From Limnohabitans sp. Rim8 (GTDB lineage Bacteria; Pseudomonadota; Gammaproteobacteria; Burkholderiales; Burkholderiaceae_C), in the NCBI RefSeq assembly GCF_945901735.1, contig NZ_CAMDLM010000021.1, positions 1 through 64,000 on the forward strand: 64,000 nucleotides of DNA, in the 5' to 3' direction. Positions 35,332 to 44,483 of the stretch are shown here, piece after piece (within the stretch, counting starts at the first letter, position 1; the number at the start of each line of letters is the position of its first letter). The position numbers were made by a program, and so were the translations under genes. Under the pieces are notes generated by a model. It made no database searches, had not been told where the DNA came from, and saw nothing but the letters and a program-made list of their open reading frames with translations.

Positions 35332-36063
35332 TCAGCGCAAAGCCCCCAGCGCCAGCATCAAACCGCTGACCACCAGCAAGGCGCAGATGCACTGGCGCAA
35401 ACGCGCCACGGGCACGCGGTGCGCCATGCGGTGACCCAGCCAAACACCCGTCAAGGCCACGCCAATCAACAGGCTCCAACGCTGCCACATGTCACCGCTG
35501 GACAAGCGACCGTCCGAGGCCATGACCAGCAAGACCGTGGCCGCCGCCGTGGCAATGACCATGGGCGTGCTGGCGCGCAGTTGCTGCACATCGGTCACGC
35601 GGCGGCTCAGCCAGGCCACCACCAAGGGGCCGGCCGTGCCAAATAGCATTTCCACCAAGCCAATGGCCCCGCCCACCGGATGCACCCAAACCGGGGCCGG
35701 TGGCTGCAAAGGCGCAGCCCTGACGCGCAAGGCATTCAGGCCCACGGCCGCCACGTACAACCCCAGCAACAGCAAAGGCCATCGGGCCTGCAGGTGCTGC
35801 ATGAGCCACAAGCCCAACAGCGTGCCCATCACCATGCCTGGCAGCAGGCGGCGCAGCTCGCGCCACTGCACCTGCCGCCAATTCAGCCCGCTGTGAAACG
35901 CGGAGGCGGGCACGTCCATCAGCAGGGTCAAAGCCACCACGGCAGGCAGTGGCCAGTTCCAGGCCAACAGGGGCACCACCACCAAAGCCGAGCCAAAGCC
36001 CGTGAGGCCCAGCACGCTGTACCCCAACAAAACCACCCCCATGGGGTAAAGCCATTCCTGCAT
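35332..36063 (-). CDS. TauE/SafE-family sulfite/organic anion exporter
   Basis: The 243-residue protein has seven or eight hydrophobic segments with the two TauE repeats: LTGFGSALVVVPLLAW near the start and GTAGPLVVAWLSRR in the middle. The family exports sulfite, sulfoacetate or other anions. ATG 36063 has a good AAAGGAA site. It sits 14 nt downstream of a LysR gene on the same strand, so both may be co-transcribed. There is no sulfur-pathway gene nearby to fix a substrate. Confidence 0.82.
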   Translation of the reverse strand: MQEWLYPMGVVLLGYSVLGLTGFGSALVVVPLLAWNWPLPAVVALTLLMDVPASAFHSGLNWRQVQWRELRRLLPGMVMGTLLGLWLMQHLQARWPLLLLGLYVAAVGLNALRVRAAPLQPPAPVWVHPVGGAIGLVEMLFGTAGPLVVAWLSRRVTDVQQLRASTPMVIATAAATVLLVMASDGRLSSGDMWQRWSLLIGVALTGVWLGHRMAHRVPVARLRQCICALLVVSGLMLALGALR

Positions 36064-36077
36064 CCCGATTCCTTTTT

Positions 36078-36983
36078 TCAATCGCTCAAATGGTTTTGTA
36101 CAAACGCACGAAACACCGACATGACGGGCAACTCGGTGCGGCCCGCCAAGGTGATCAGCGCCAACCGCGCCTGGCCCTTCAGGGGTATTTGCATGGGCAA
36201 CTCCACCAAACGGCCCTGGATAAGGCCCTCTCGGGCCGCGCCCACAATGCCTAAGTAAATCGCATCGGTCTGACTCACCACATCCAGCAAGCTGGCGATG
36301 TCTTCGCACTGCAAGGTGGTCATTTGTGCCGGATTGGCCTGCGGGCCATAGTGGTCCACCAGCAAACGGGCCACCTCTTGCGACAGCTGGATGGAGGCGA
36401 TGGGGTAGGACAGCAGAGCATCAAAAGGCAAGCCCTCGACGGCGCCACCCAGCAACGGGTGGCCCTGGCGGCAGACAAAGCCTGCGCGCATCTCGACCAC
36501 CTGCGTCATCATCAAATCCGGCGCCGCTTCGACACGCCGCACATCCACCACCAGGGCATCGAGTTGCCGCTCGCGCAGTTGGGTCAGTTGCAGTTCGGTC
36601 GACCCGCGCGAGACCGTCACCTGCACCGTGGGGTGGTGCTTGGCCATGTAGACCAGCCAAGGCGTCATCAGCATGGCCCCTGGGCCTGAACCCAGACCCA
36701 CCCGCAAGGCACCCAAGCCGCCTTGCTGGAGCAAGGCAGCGCCTTGTTTGAGCTCCTGAGCCTCGTGAACGATGCGCCGCGCCCGCTCCAACACAGAGCG
36801 GCCCAGAGGTGTGAGTTCGTTTTTTTTGCCCACACGGTCAACCAAGAGGCCCCCCAGGTCGTCCTCCAGCGCCTGGATGCTTCGGCTCAGGGCGGACTGG
36901 GTGATGTGCAGTTTTTCAGCCGCACGGCTGAAGGAGCCGGTATCGGCCAGCGCCAACCAATGTTCAAGGTGCCTGAGGTTCAT
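36078..36983 (-). CDS. LysR-family transcriptional regulator
   Basis: The 301-residue protein has the N-terminal LysR winged helix (FSRAAEKLHITQSALSRSIQALEDDLG, residues 16-42) and a C-terminal LysR substrate-binding domain. It is divergent from the Bug-type binding protein and M20 gene (gap 120 nt), the common arrangement for a regulator of an organic-acid or amide catabolic unit, and is likely to bind in that gap. It is followed by the TauE/SafE gene on its own strand. Confidence 0.88.
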   Translation of the reverse strand: MNLRHLEHWLALADTGSFSRAAEKLHITQSALSRSIQALEDDLGGLLVDRVGKKNELTPLGRSVLERARRIVHEAQELKQGAALLQQGGLGALRVGLGSGPGAMLMTPWLVYMAKHHPTVQVTVSRGSTELQLTQLRERQLDALVVDVRRVEAAPDLMMTQVVEMRAGFVCRQGHPLLGGAVEGLPFDALLSYPIASIQLSQEVARLLVDHYGPQANPAQMTTLQCEDIASLLDVVSQTDAIYLGIVGAAREGLIQGRLVELPMQIPLKGQARLALITLAGRTELPVMSVFRAFVQNHLSD

Positions 36984-37103
36984 CCATTCATTTTACGAAT
37001 GGTTACCAGAAAAATAAGTCATTGGACACATTGATTTGTAATTTTTACGATTTGACTATGGTTATTTCAACCATGCAGAACCCTTGAACCTAACGGAGAC
37101 ACC

Positions 37104-38081
37104 ATGAACTTCAAAACCCTCATCACCAGCCTGGCCGTGGCTGCCAGCGCTTTCGGCCCGGCCCTGGCACAAACCTATCCCGCCAAAACCATCAACCTGA
37201 TCGTGCCCTACCCGGCCGGTGGGCCCTCTGACTTCTTCGCACGCAAGGTCCAACCCGATGCCGCCGCCAGGCTGGGCCAGACCATGATCATCGAAAACAT
37301 CGGTGGCGCGGGCGGCGCCATCGGCATGGCCAAACTGGTCAACGCCCCGGCAGACGGTTACACCCTGAGTCTGGGCAGCCCCATGGAGCTGGTGCTGGCA
37401 CCCATGGCCATCCAGGGCGTCAAGTACAAATCTGAAGACTTCAAACTGGTGGCGCAATTTGCCACCACCACGACCATTTTGGCCGTGCGCAACTCGCTCA
37501 ACGTGAAGACCGTGGACGATCTGCTGGCATTGGCCCGCAAGAACGCCAACAAGCCTCTGAGCTATGGCAGTGTGGGTCCGGGCTCGCTGTACCACCTGGT
37601 GGGCGAGAAGTTCTCGCAGTTGACCAAGGTGGATATGCTGCACGTGCCCTACAAAGGCATAGCACCACTTTTGACCGACTTGATGGGTGGCCAGATCGAC
37701 ATGGCCTTCCTGCCCATGGCCGGCTCCATTCCGCAGACCCTCATCGACGGCAAAATCCAGGGCTTGGCCGTGACCGCCAAAACCCCACACGCGCTGTTCA
37801 AGCAATTTCCGGCCATGGCCGCCATGAAAGGGCTTGAGGCGATGGAATTTGACATCTGGGCCGGTGTGCAGGTGCACAAAAACACCCCGGACGCTGTGAT
37901 CAACACCCTGAACAAGGCCTTCTATGCGGCGGCTGAAGTGTCCGAAACACGGAAGGCGCTGGAAGCCAGCGGCAACGAGGTCCTGCCTTCACGCACACCG
38001 GCCGAGCTGGCCCGCATTTACCTTGGCGACATCGAGCGCTACCGCGCCATCGCCAAATCGATTAATCTGCAAGCCCAGTAA
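37104..38081 (+). CDS. tripartite tricarboxylate transporter (Bug-type) substrate-binding protein
   Basis: The 325-residue protein has a Sec signal peptide (MNFKTLITSLAVAASAFGPALA) and the Bug family start YPAKTINLIVPYPAGGPSDFFAR, and a later YKGIAPLLTDLMGGQIDMAF. Bug proteins bind carboxylates or amides such as citrate, nicotinate or amino-acid derivatives. No TctA/TctB permease genes are adjacent, so it may use a distant one. It is 16 nt from the M20 hydrolase gene, which suggests the ligand is an N-acyl amino acid or amide that the hydrolase then cleaves. Confidence 0.88.
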   Translation: MNFKTLITSLAVAASAFGPALAQTYPAKTINLIVPYPAGGPSDFFARKVQPDAAARLGQTMIIENIGGAGGAIGMAKLVNAPADGYTLSLGSPMELVLAPMAIQGVKYKSEDFKLVAQFATTTTILAVRNSLNVKTVDDLLALARKNANKPLSYGSVGPGSLYHLVGEKFSQLTKVDMLHVPYKGIAPLLTDLMGGQIDMAFLPMAGSIPQTLIDGKIQGLAVTAKTPHALFKQFPAMAAMKGLEAMEFDIWAGVQVHKNTPDAVINTLNKAFYAAAEVSETRKALEASGNEVLPSRTPAELARIYLGDIERYRAIAKSINLQAQ

Positions 38082-38097
38082 TCGACGAGGTCCCGCC

Positions 38098-39309
38098 ATG
38101 AACGCCCCCACCGACGCTTTCCTGCATGACAAACTGCACGCCTTGCAAGCCCAGGCCGACGAATTCATTGCGGTGCGCCGCGACATTCACAAGCACCCGG
38201 AGATGGGCTACAAGGAGTACCGCACCAGCGACCTGGTGGCCGAGCAGCTGAGCGCCTTGGGCTACCGAGTGACACGCGGTCTGGGCGGCACCGGTCTGGT
38301 CGGGCAGATCAAAAAGGGCTCGGGCCACCGCGCCATTGGCATCCGCGCCGACATGGATGCGCTGCCGATTGACGAGGCCACCGGCCTGCCCTATGCCAGT
38401 TGCAACGTGGGCATCATGCACGCCTGCGGCCACGACGGGCATACCGCCATGCTGTTGGCGGCGGCCAAGCACATCGCTCAAAAAGGGGTGTTCTCGGGCA
38501 CTGTCAATCTGATTTTTCAGCCCGCCGAAGAAGGCTTGGGTGGGGCGAAAAAGATGATGGAAGACGGCCTTTTCCAGCAGTTTCCGTGTGATGCCATCTT
38601 TGCCATGCACAACATGCCCACCCACCCGCAAGGCCACCTGGTCTTGCGCGACGGCTCGGCCATGGCGTCGTCGGACAACGTCACCATCACCTTACACGGC
38701 AAAGGTGGGCACGGCGCCATGCCGCATGTGGCCGCTGACCCGGTGGTGGCCGGGTCGGCCATCGTCATGGGCTTGCAAAGTATTGTGGCCCGCAACATCG
38801 ACCCACAGCAAATGGCCATCATCACCGTGGGCGCGTTCAATGCGGGCGTGGCCAACAACGTGATCCCGCAGACCGCCACGCTGCGCTTGAGTGTGCGCTC
38901 GCTGGACCGCGATGTGCGCATCCTGCTCGAAAAGCGCATCACCGAACTGGTCCATGCCCAAGCCCAAAGCTACGGTGTGACAGCCGACATCGACTACCAA
39001 CGCGGCTACCCCGTGCTGGTGAACCACCTGGCTGAAACCGACTTCGCCCGCGATGTGGCCGAAGAACTGGTGGGGGCTGACAAAGTGGTGCGCCAAGGCC
39101 GCGCCCTGACGGGCAGCGAAGACTTTGCCTTCATGCTCGAAGAGGTGCCTGGCTGTTACTTGCTCATTGGCAATGGAGATGGCTCGGGCGATGGCCACGG
39201 CGCCTGCATGGTGCACAACCCCGGCTACGACTTCAACGACCAGAACGTGGCCGTGGGTTCGGCTTATTGGTCTTTGCTGGTGGAGCGCTTTTTACCCGCG
39301 CAGGGATAA
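38098..39309 (+). CDS. M20-family amidohydrolase (hippurate hydrolase-like)
   Basis: The 403-residue protein has the M20D metal-site motifs: MHACGHDGHTAMLL, PAEEGLGGAKKM and GSEDFAFMLEEVPGCYLLIGNG. These are typical of hippurate hydrolase/N-acyl-L-amino acid amidohydrolase, which cleave an acyl group from an amino acid using two metal ions. I start at ATG 38098, which follows a GAGG-like site, rather than at an upstream codon inside the previous gene. It follows the Bug-type binding protein. Confidence 0.9.
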   Translation: MNAPTDAFLHDKLHALQAQADEFIAVRRDIHKHPEMGYKEYRTSDLVAEQLSALGYRVTRGLGGTGLVGQIKKGSGHRAIGIRADMDALPIDEATGLPYASCNVGIMHACGHDGHTAMLLAAAKHIAQKGVFSGTVNLIFQPAEEGLGGAKKMMEDGLFQQFPCDAIFAMHNMPTHPQGHLVLRDGSAMASSDNVTITLHGKGGHGAMPHVAADPVVAGSAIVMGLQSIVARNIDPQQMAIITVGAFNAGVANNVIPQTATLRLSVRSLDRDVRILLEKRITELVHAQAQSYGVTADIDYQRGYPVLVNHLAETDFARDVAEELVGADKVVRQGRALTGSEDFAFMLEEVPGCYLLIGNGDGSGDGHGACMVHNPGYDFNDQNVAVGSAYWSLLVERFLPAQG

Positions 39310-39346
39310 ACAGCCCCAGCCTGGCCTTGGGGCATGGCCTGGCGCT

Positions 39347-39380
39347 GGCGGCCAAGGCCACGCGCATGGCCTTGGCCGCC
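39347..39380 (+). other. perfect 14-bp hairpin between the M20 gene and the site-2 protease gene
   Basis: Arms ggcggccaaggcca and tggccttggccgcc enclose a 6-nt loop. No T-tract follows on either strand, so it may be a rho-aided or mRNA-end hairpin, not a classical terminator. Confidence 0.55.
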
Positions 39381-39460
39381 GCTGCTGGACTCTCCCTTGA
39401 TAGGCGCCAAGCCTTGTCCAGATCGGCACCTTGACGGGTCTGACACAATCAGGGGTGAAC

Positions 39461-40123
39461 ATGTCTGACCTCATCCAAACCGTTTTGATTTACGCCCTGC
39501 CGGTGATCTTCGCGATCACCTTGCACGAGGCGGCTCACGGCTTCGCCGCGCTGCGCCTGGGCGACAACACCGCCTCGATGCTGGGGCGCGTCACACTCAA
39601 CCCTTTTCCGCACATCGACCCGTTGGGCACCATCTTGCTGCCGCTGCTGCTGTACTTCAGCACCAGCGGTGCGTTTTTGTTCGGCTACGCCAAGCCGGTA
39701 CCGGTGCGTTTTGACCGGTTGCGCCACCCCAAACGCGACATGGTCTGGGTGGCGCTGGCCGGGCCGGGTGCCAACCTGTTGCAGGCATTGGTTTGGGGCG
39801 TGTTGTTTTATGTGCTGACAGGCAACGGCATCAGCGAGCGCTTTTTCATTGAGATGTGCAAAGCCGGCATGCTGACCAATGTGGTCATGTTCGCCTTCAA
39901 CCTGTTTCCGCTCCCGCCGCTGGATGGGGGGCGCATCCTGGTGGGCGTGCTGCCCTGGCGCCAGGCGGTGCTGGTCTCCCGTGTGGAGCCCTGGGGCTTT
40001 TTCATCGTGATGGCGCTGGTCCTCACCGGCCTCATCAGTGCCTGGTGGATGCAGCCCCTCATGGCTGCAACCTTTGAGTTTCTCAAGTTCACGCTCAGCC
40101 CCCTGGCCGCTTTCTTGCGCTGA
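39461..40123 (+). CDS. site-2 protease (M50) membrane metalloprotease
   Basis: The 220-residue protein has the HEAAH zinc motif in ITLHEAAHGFAALRLGD (about residues 21-25) and the second site NLFPLPPLDGGRIL. Five or six membrane segments are expected. This short form without a PDZ domain is the YwhC/Rip-like group, next to trpS in many beta-proteobacteria; its substrate is unknown. ATG 39461 is chosen with a purine-rich site in front. It is not RseP, which would carry PDZ domains. Confidence 0.88.
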   Translation: MSDLIQTVLIYALPVIFAITLHEAAHGFAALRLGDNTASMLGRVTLNPFPHIDPLGTILLPLLLYFSTSGAFLFGYAKPVPVRFDRLRHPKRDMVWVALAGPGANLLQALVWGVLFYVLTGNGISERFFIEMCKAGMLTNVVMFAFNLFPLPPLDGGRILVGVLPWRQAVLVSRVEPWGFFIVMALVLTGLISAWWMQPLMAATFEFLKFTLSPLAAFLR

Positions 40124-40154
40124 TTTTTCAATTCTCAGTTTTTTTGTTTTTGTC

Positions 40155-41471
40155 ATGACACCCCCAACCCGCACACGCGTTCTCACCGGCATCACCACCA
40201 CCGGCACCCCCCACTTGGGCAACTACGTGGGCGCGATTCGCCCCACCGTGCAAGCCAGCCGCGACCTGAGCACCGATGGTTTTTACTTCCTGGCCGACTA
40301 CCACGCCCTCATCAAATGCGATGAGCCCGCCCGCATCCAGCGCTCCACGCTGGAGATCGCCGCCAGCTGGATCGCCTCGGGGCTGGACCCAGACAAGGTC
40401 ATCTTCTACCGCCAGTCGGACATTCCTGAAATACCAGAGCTCACTTGGCTGCTGACCTGCGTCACAGGCAAAGGCGTGCTCAACCGCGCCCATGCCTACA
40501 AGGCAGCAGTGGACAAAAACAACGCCGCTGGCCACGACCCGGACAGCGACGTGAGCGCAGGCCTCTTCATGTACCCGGTGCTGATGGGCGCAGATATTTT
40601 GATGTTCAAGGCGCACAAAGTTCCCGTGGGCCGGGACCAGATCCAGCACATCGAGATGGCGCGCGACATGGCTTCCAGCTTCAACCATTTGTATGGCGAG
40701 CATTTCGTGCTGCCCGAGGCCGTGATCGAAGCATCGGTGGCCCTGCTGCCAGGGCTTGACGGCCGCAAGATGAGCAAGAGTTATGACAACACCATCCCGC
40801 TGTTCGCGCCCGCTGCACAAATGCGCAAGCAAATCGCGGCCATCGTGACCGACTCCCAAGCGCCGGGCGAGCCCAAGACCACCGAAGGCTCGACGCTGTT
40901 TCAGATTTACCAGGCCTTTGCCAATGCCAACGAGACCGCCGCCATGGCCCGTGCCTATACCGATGGCATCGGCTGGGGCGACGCCAAGCACATGCTGTTC
41001 GAACGCATCGACCGCGAAATCGCCCCCATGCGCGAGCACTACCAAAGCCTGATTGACAACCCTGCGCACATGGACAAAATTTTGCTGTCCGGTGCCGACA
41101 AAGCCCGCCAACTGGCCACACCCTTTATGCGCGAATTGCGCCATGCCGTGGGCCTGCGGGCCTTGTCATTGGGCAGCGCTGCGCCGGTGGCGAAAGAAGC
41201 CAAAACCGCGCTGCCCAGCTTCAAACAATACCGCGAAAAAGACGGTCAGTTCTATTTCAAGCTGGTGGATTCAAAAGGTCAGATCTTGCTGCAAAGCCTG
41301 GGCTTTGCCTCGGCCAAAGAAGCCGGACAAACCATTGTCCGGTTGCAGTCCGAAGGCCCGGACGTCTTGGCCGATCTGCAGCCCATTCTTGAATTCGCCC
41401 CCCAAACTGCTGATTTTTTGAGCGAAGTTCTGACATTGTTGAAGGCCCACAACGCGGCCAGTCAAAAATGA
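40155..41471 (+). CDS. trpS: tryptophanyl-tRNA synthetase with C-terminal DUF1508-like domain
   Basis: The 438-residue enzyme has the class I core: the HIGH-like TPHLGNYVGAI (about residue 15), and KMSKS in DGRKMSKSYDN. It charges tRNA-Trp. After residue about 345 a linker leads to FKQYREKDGQFYFKLVDSKG and SLGFASAKEAGQTIVRLQ, which matches the YegP/DUF1508 pattern of a short beta-rich repeat. Usual TrpRS is about 330 residues, so the extra 100 residues are a fusion. The upstream gap from the protease gene is 31 nt. Confidence 0.92.
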   Translation: MTPPTRTRVLTGITTTGTPHLGNYVGAIRPTVQASRDLSTDGFYFLADYHALIKCDEPARIQRSTLEIAASWIASGLDPDKVIFYRQSDIPEIPELTWLLTCVTGKGVLNRAHAYKAAVDKNNAAGHDPDSDVSAGLFMYPVLMGADILMFKAHKVPVGRDQIQHIEMARDMASSFNHLYGEHFVLPEAVIEASVALLPGLDGRKMSKSYDNTIPLFAPAAQMRKQIAAIVTDSQAPGEPKTTEGSTLFQIYQAFANANETAAMARAYTDGIGWGDAKHMLFERIDREIAPMREHYQSLIDNPAHMDKILLSGADKARQLATPFMRELRHAVGLRALSLGSAAPVAKEAKTALPSFKQYREKDGQFYFKLVDSKGQILLQSLGFASAKEAGQTIVRLQSEGPDVLADLQPILEFAPQTADFLSEVLTLLKAHNAASQK

Positions 41472-41555
41472 TTTTGATGATTTAGATGAAAAATATGGCG
41501 AAAATATCGCTAAACTGATATCGTTGTACTTTTAGATTAGCGCGGAGATTAAAAC

Positions 41556-42161
41556 ATGACTGTTTACGTCATTGACGACCACCCCCTGATGCGTGACGCA
41601 TTGACGATGTTGCTGCATCGGGTCAAACCAGGCCTGAAGATCATCCCGATCCACAAACTGAACGTCGTGGAATCTACGGTTGAAAAAAATGGCCTCCCAG
41701 AGCTTTTTTGCCTTGACCTTCAACTGCCCGATACCTTGGGTATGTCCGGTGTTCAGGTGCTCAAAGCCAAGTTCCCCGACATCCCTTTGGCGGTCGTGAC
41801 CAGCTCCAGCGCCAGCGAATACGAAGCGCGTTGCCTTGAGGCGGGCGCCGATGCCTTCATCGAAAAATCCAACAGCCCCGCCCAGATCATTGCCGCCTTG
41901 CGCAGTCTCCTGGTGACCGAGGAGCAAGCGGCGATTGAAGACGCGGCAACACCCAACGCACCCACCAAACTGTCCAAACGCCAAAAGCAACTGATCCTGA
42001 TGCTGGACCAGGGCTTGTCCAACCGTGACATCGCCGAAAAACTCGACATCAGTGAGCACACCGTGAAGGTGCACTTCTGGCGCTTGTTCCGCCGCTTGGG
42101 CGTGAACAGCCGTACGCAAGCGTTGCACTTTGCCCGCACCAACGGCTGGTTGGGTATCTGA
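41556..42161 (+). CDS. NarL/LuxR-family response regulator
   Basis: The 201-residue protein has a receiver domain with acidic pair D7/D8, phosphoacceptor Asp54 and Lys104. It also has a C-terminal LuxR HTH (LSNRDIAEKLDISEHTVKVHFWRLFRRLGVNSRTQAL). It is complete and should bind DNA when phosphorylated. No histidine kinase gene is near, so it is an orphan here. A putative promoter region (ATATCGCTAAACTGATATCG) precedes it. The next gene starts 9 nt after its stop. Confidence 0.88.
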   Translation: MTVYVIDDHPLMRDALTMLLHRVKPGLKIIPIHKLNVVESTVEKNGLPELFCLDLQLPDTLGMSGVQVLKAKFPDIPLAVVTSSSASEYEARCLEAGADAFIEKSNSPAQIIAALRSLLVTEEQAAIEDAATPNAPTKLSKRQKQLILMLDQGLSNRDIAEKLDISEHTVKVHFWRLFRRLGVNSRTQALHFARTNGWLGI

Positions 42162-42170
42162 TTCGAACCC

Positions 42171-42728
42171 ATGCCTGTTGTATCGATCACCTTGCTGCCG
42201 GGCTACGCACCGGACACCCAGCACCGCATGGTCAACCGTGTGGCGCAGGCCGTGCGGTCCGTGATCGACACACCGGAAGCGGGTACCACGGTCTTTGTCA
42301 ACGAGGTCAGCACCTACCGGCGTGACGGCAAGGTGTTCAGCGGTGGCCGTGCCGCGCATCCGGTGGCTTCAGAGGTGGTGCGTTCTTTTTTGCAAGCCAC
42401 GCAAGAGCGTGACTTGCAAAAAGCCCAAAGTTTTTTGCACGCCGACTTTGGTATGTGTTTCCCGGGTGGGGTGAAGATGCGCACTTTACCCGAGATGATC
42501 GGCTGGGCGCAGCAGCGTTACAGCGCCATCCGGAAGAATTACGAGCAGTTTGAAGAGAGTTGGCATGGCGATGCCACCGTGGTGTTTTGCCATGGCACCT
42601 TGCAGGGTACCTGGCTCGAAGGTGAGCCTTTTGAAGGCATCCGTTTCATCGACCGGATAGAAGTGCGCGATGGCCTGATCACTCGTCAGGATGTGTGGAA
42701 CGATCTGGCCGAGCACCGCCAGGCCTGA
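42171..42728 (+). CDS. tautomerase (4-oxalocrotonate-type) fused to a SnoaL/NTF2-like domain
   Basis: The 185-residue protein starts MPVVSITLLPGYAPDTQHRMVN, with the catalytic Pro exposed after Met removal, and a 65-residue tautomerase-like unit with TTVFVNEVSTYRRDGKVF. From about residue 68 (EVVRSFLQATQERDLQKAQSFL) to the end it is a SnoaL-like fold (GVKMRTLPEMIGWAQ..., FIDRIEVRDGLITRQDVWND). Two enzymes of aromatic or polyketide-type chemistry in one chain suggest a keto-enol substrate. It follows the orphan regulator by 9 nt. Confidence 0.8.
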   Translation: MPVVSITLLPGYAPDTQHRMVNRVAQAVRSVIDTPEAGTTVFVNEVSTYRRDGKVFSGGRAAHPVASEVVRSFLQATQERDLQKAQSFLHADFGMCFPGGVKMRTLPEMIGWAQQRYSAIRKNYEQFEESWHGDATVVFCHGTLQGTWLEGEPFEGIRFIDRIEVRDGLITRQDVWNDLAEHRQA

Positions 42729-42736
42729 GCCCACAC

Positions 42737-42931
42737 TCAATCCTTCTTTTTGCTTTTGTCCCGGTTGATGATGTCGGGTGTGATGGAATCGACCACGTTG
42801 ACGGCCGTCTTGACTCCATAAATCACTGTCGAAGCGGCCACATCCGCGATGGCCAACACCGTACAGCCTTGCAGCAAAGGCATCGTCAAAAAGGCGACGA
42901 TCAGGATATGGGTTTTCATCATTTTTTGCAT
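42737..42931 (-). CDS. small lipoprotein (NF038104-like)
   Basis: The 64-residue protein has a lipobox LLQGC after a hydrophobic signal (IVAFLTMPLLQGCTVLAIADVA) and a charged C-terminus NRDKSKKKD. Processing would give a lipid-anchored mature peptide of about 43 residues. The sequence resembles the small NF038104 lipoprotein family of beta-proteobacteria, of unknown role. The exact start (42931, 42922 or 42919) is uncertain. It is convergent with the fusion gene. Confidence 0.75.
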   Translation of the reverse strand: MQKMMKTHILIVAFLTMPLLQGCTVLAIADVAASTVIYGVKTAVNVVDSITPDIINRDKSKKKD

Positions 42932-43108
42932 TTCGGATTCAAACAGGTGGCTTGCGCCAGCAAGACATTCAGTTGGTCATTGAGGCGCTCACCGAGCGCC
43001 AAGAGTGAGTGATTAGACAGTCAAGACTTCCATTGACACAGGTTCTTCGCACAAGGCAACAAAATGCTTGTATTTTAAAAGCATTGACCTCAATCCTATA
43101 CTCAGGCC

Positions 43109-43204
43109 ATGACCCACGCCAACGACACACCGCTTGAACCCGGGATGCCCGGCGAAACCCACGAAGAGTTTTTGACAATCCGCAAGGTCCTGGAGAACGT
43201 CTGA
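43109..43204 (+). CDS. possible 31-residue ORF upstream of pobA
   Basis: A frame reads MTHANDTPLEPGMPGETHEE, then FLTIRKVLENV. It is followed by a second short frame whose ATG overlaps its stop (TGATG). No family is known. Acidic and unlike a leader peptide. It may be a gene remnant. Confidence 0.25.
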   Translation: MTHANDTPLEPGMPGETHEEFLTIRKVLENV

Positions 43205-43305
43205 TGGCACGCATTGTCGCCCACAGCGCGCAAAAAAATCATCGCCATGACCACGCGCCAATCTCGACTGGCGTGGGTATGATCACACTGGAAGAGTGGC
43301 AATGA
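43204..43305 (+). CDS. possible 33-residue ORF overlapping pobA
   Basis: A frame reads [20 protein letters not shown], then [13 protein letters not shown]. Its stop overlaps the pobA ATG (ATGA), as does its own start with the ORF before. The chain of overlaps is typical of coupled genes, but nothing else supports these as proteins. Confidence 0.25.
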   Translation: MARIVAHSAQKNHRHDHAPISTGVGMITLEEWQ

Positions 43306-44483
43306 TACGGACACAAGTGGGCATCGTTGGCGCTGGCCCCGCGGGCTTGATGCTTTCTCACCTGCTGCACTTGGAGGGCATCGAGTCGGTCATCATTGAA
43401 CGCTCGCAAAAAGACCATGTGCGCTCCCGTCTTCGCGCCGGGGTGCTCGAACAGGGCACTGTGGAGATGATGCGCGAGGTCGGCCTGGGTGAACGCATGG
43501 ACCGACTTGCGCTTGTTCAACACGCGCTGGATTTTCGCTTCAACAACCGCTCGCATAGGCTGGACTTCCACGAGGCATCGGGCGGGCGTAGCGCCTGGGT
43601 CTATCCACAACACGAAGTGGTGGCCGATCTGATGCAAGCTCGCGAGGAGGCCGGTGCCCAGATTTTTTATGCCGCACCCGTGCAGCACATCGACGGCCTG
43701 GAGGGCAGCCGACCCACCATCCATTTCGAGTCAGAAGGCCAAGCACTCGAATTGTCATGCGATTTCGTTGCGGGTTGTGACGGCTTTAGGGGCATCAGCC
43801 GCAGCGCCATCCCTGAGGACAAGCTGCGGCTTTATGACCGTGTTTACCCCTTTGGCTGGCTGGGCATTTTGGCTGATGCACCACCGGCCATCCAAGACAT
43901 CACCTGGGGTTGCCATCCCGATGGTTTCGCCATGATGAGCATCCGCACGCCCGAGGTCACCCGCTTGTATTTGCAGTGCGACCCAGACGACAGCCCCGAC
44001 AACTGGTCAGACGATCGCATCTGGGCGGCATTGCACAAGCGGCTCGATGTCGATGGGCTACCCCCCATCAACGAAGGTCGCATCACGCAAAAAGCCATCA
44101 CAGCCATGCGCAGCTTCATCTGCGAACCCATGCGCTTTGGCCGCCTGTTTCTCGCTGGCGATGCCGCCCACATCGTTCCACCCACAGGTGCCAAGGGTTT
44201 GAATGCTGCGATGGCGGATATCAAGGTGCTTGGCCGCTCGCTGGTGGAACACTACAAACGCCATGACCCACGCTGGCTAGACAGCTACGCCGACACTTGC
44301 CTTGAACGCATGTGGTTGGTCCAGCGGTTCTCGGCGGGCCTGTGCTCGATGGTCCACCAATTTCCGGGGCAAAGCGCATTCGATCGCCGAATGCAACTGG
44401 CAGATCTGAACTACATGACCGGCACTCGCGAAGGGCGTGCAGTGTTCGCGCACAACTTCACCGGCCTGCCCGTACTCGCCTGA
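43302..44483 (+). CDS. pobA: 4-hydroxybenzoate 3-monooxygenase
   Basis: The 393-residue flavoprotein has the N-terminal FAD site [11 protein letters not shown] (residues 6-16), the DG motif [11 protein letters not shown] and the GD motif [26 protein letters not shown]. These and the length match PobA, which hydroxylates 4-hydroxybenzoate to protocatechuate using NADPH and O2. ATG 43302 is chosen; a GTG at 43296 is also in frame. No pobR or pca genes are next to it, so ring cleavage genes must be elsewhere. Confidence 0.93.
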   Translation: MIRTQVGIVGAGPAGLMLSHLLHLEGIESVIIERSQKDHVRSRLRAGVLEQGTVEMMREVGLGERMDRLALVQHALDFRFNNRSHRLDFHEASGGRSAWVYPQHEVVADLMQAREEAGAQIFYAAPVQHIDGLEGSRPTIHFESEGQALELSCDFVAGCDGFRGISRSAIPEDKLRLYDRVYPFGWLGILADAPPAIQDITWGCHPDGFAMMSIRTPEVTRLYLQCDPDDSPDNWSDDRIWAALHKRLDVDGLPPINEGRITQKAITAMRSFICEPMRFGRLFLAGDAAHIVPPTGAKGLNAAMADIKVLGRSLVEHYKRHDPRWLDSYADTCLERMWLVQRFSAGLCSMVHQFPGQSAFDRRMQLADLNYMTGTREGRAVFAHNFTGLPVLA

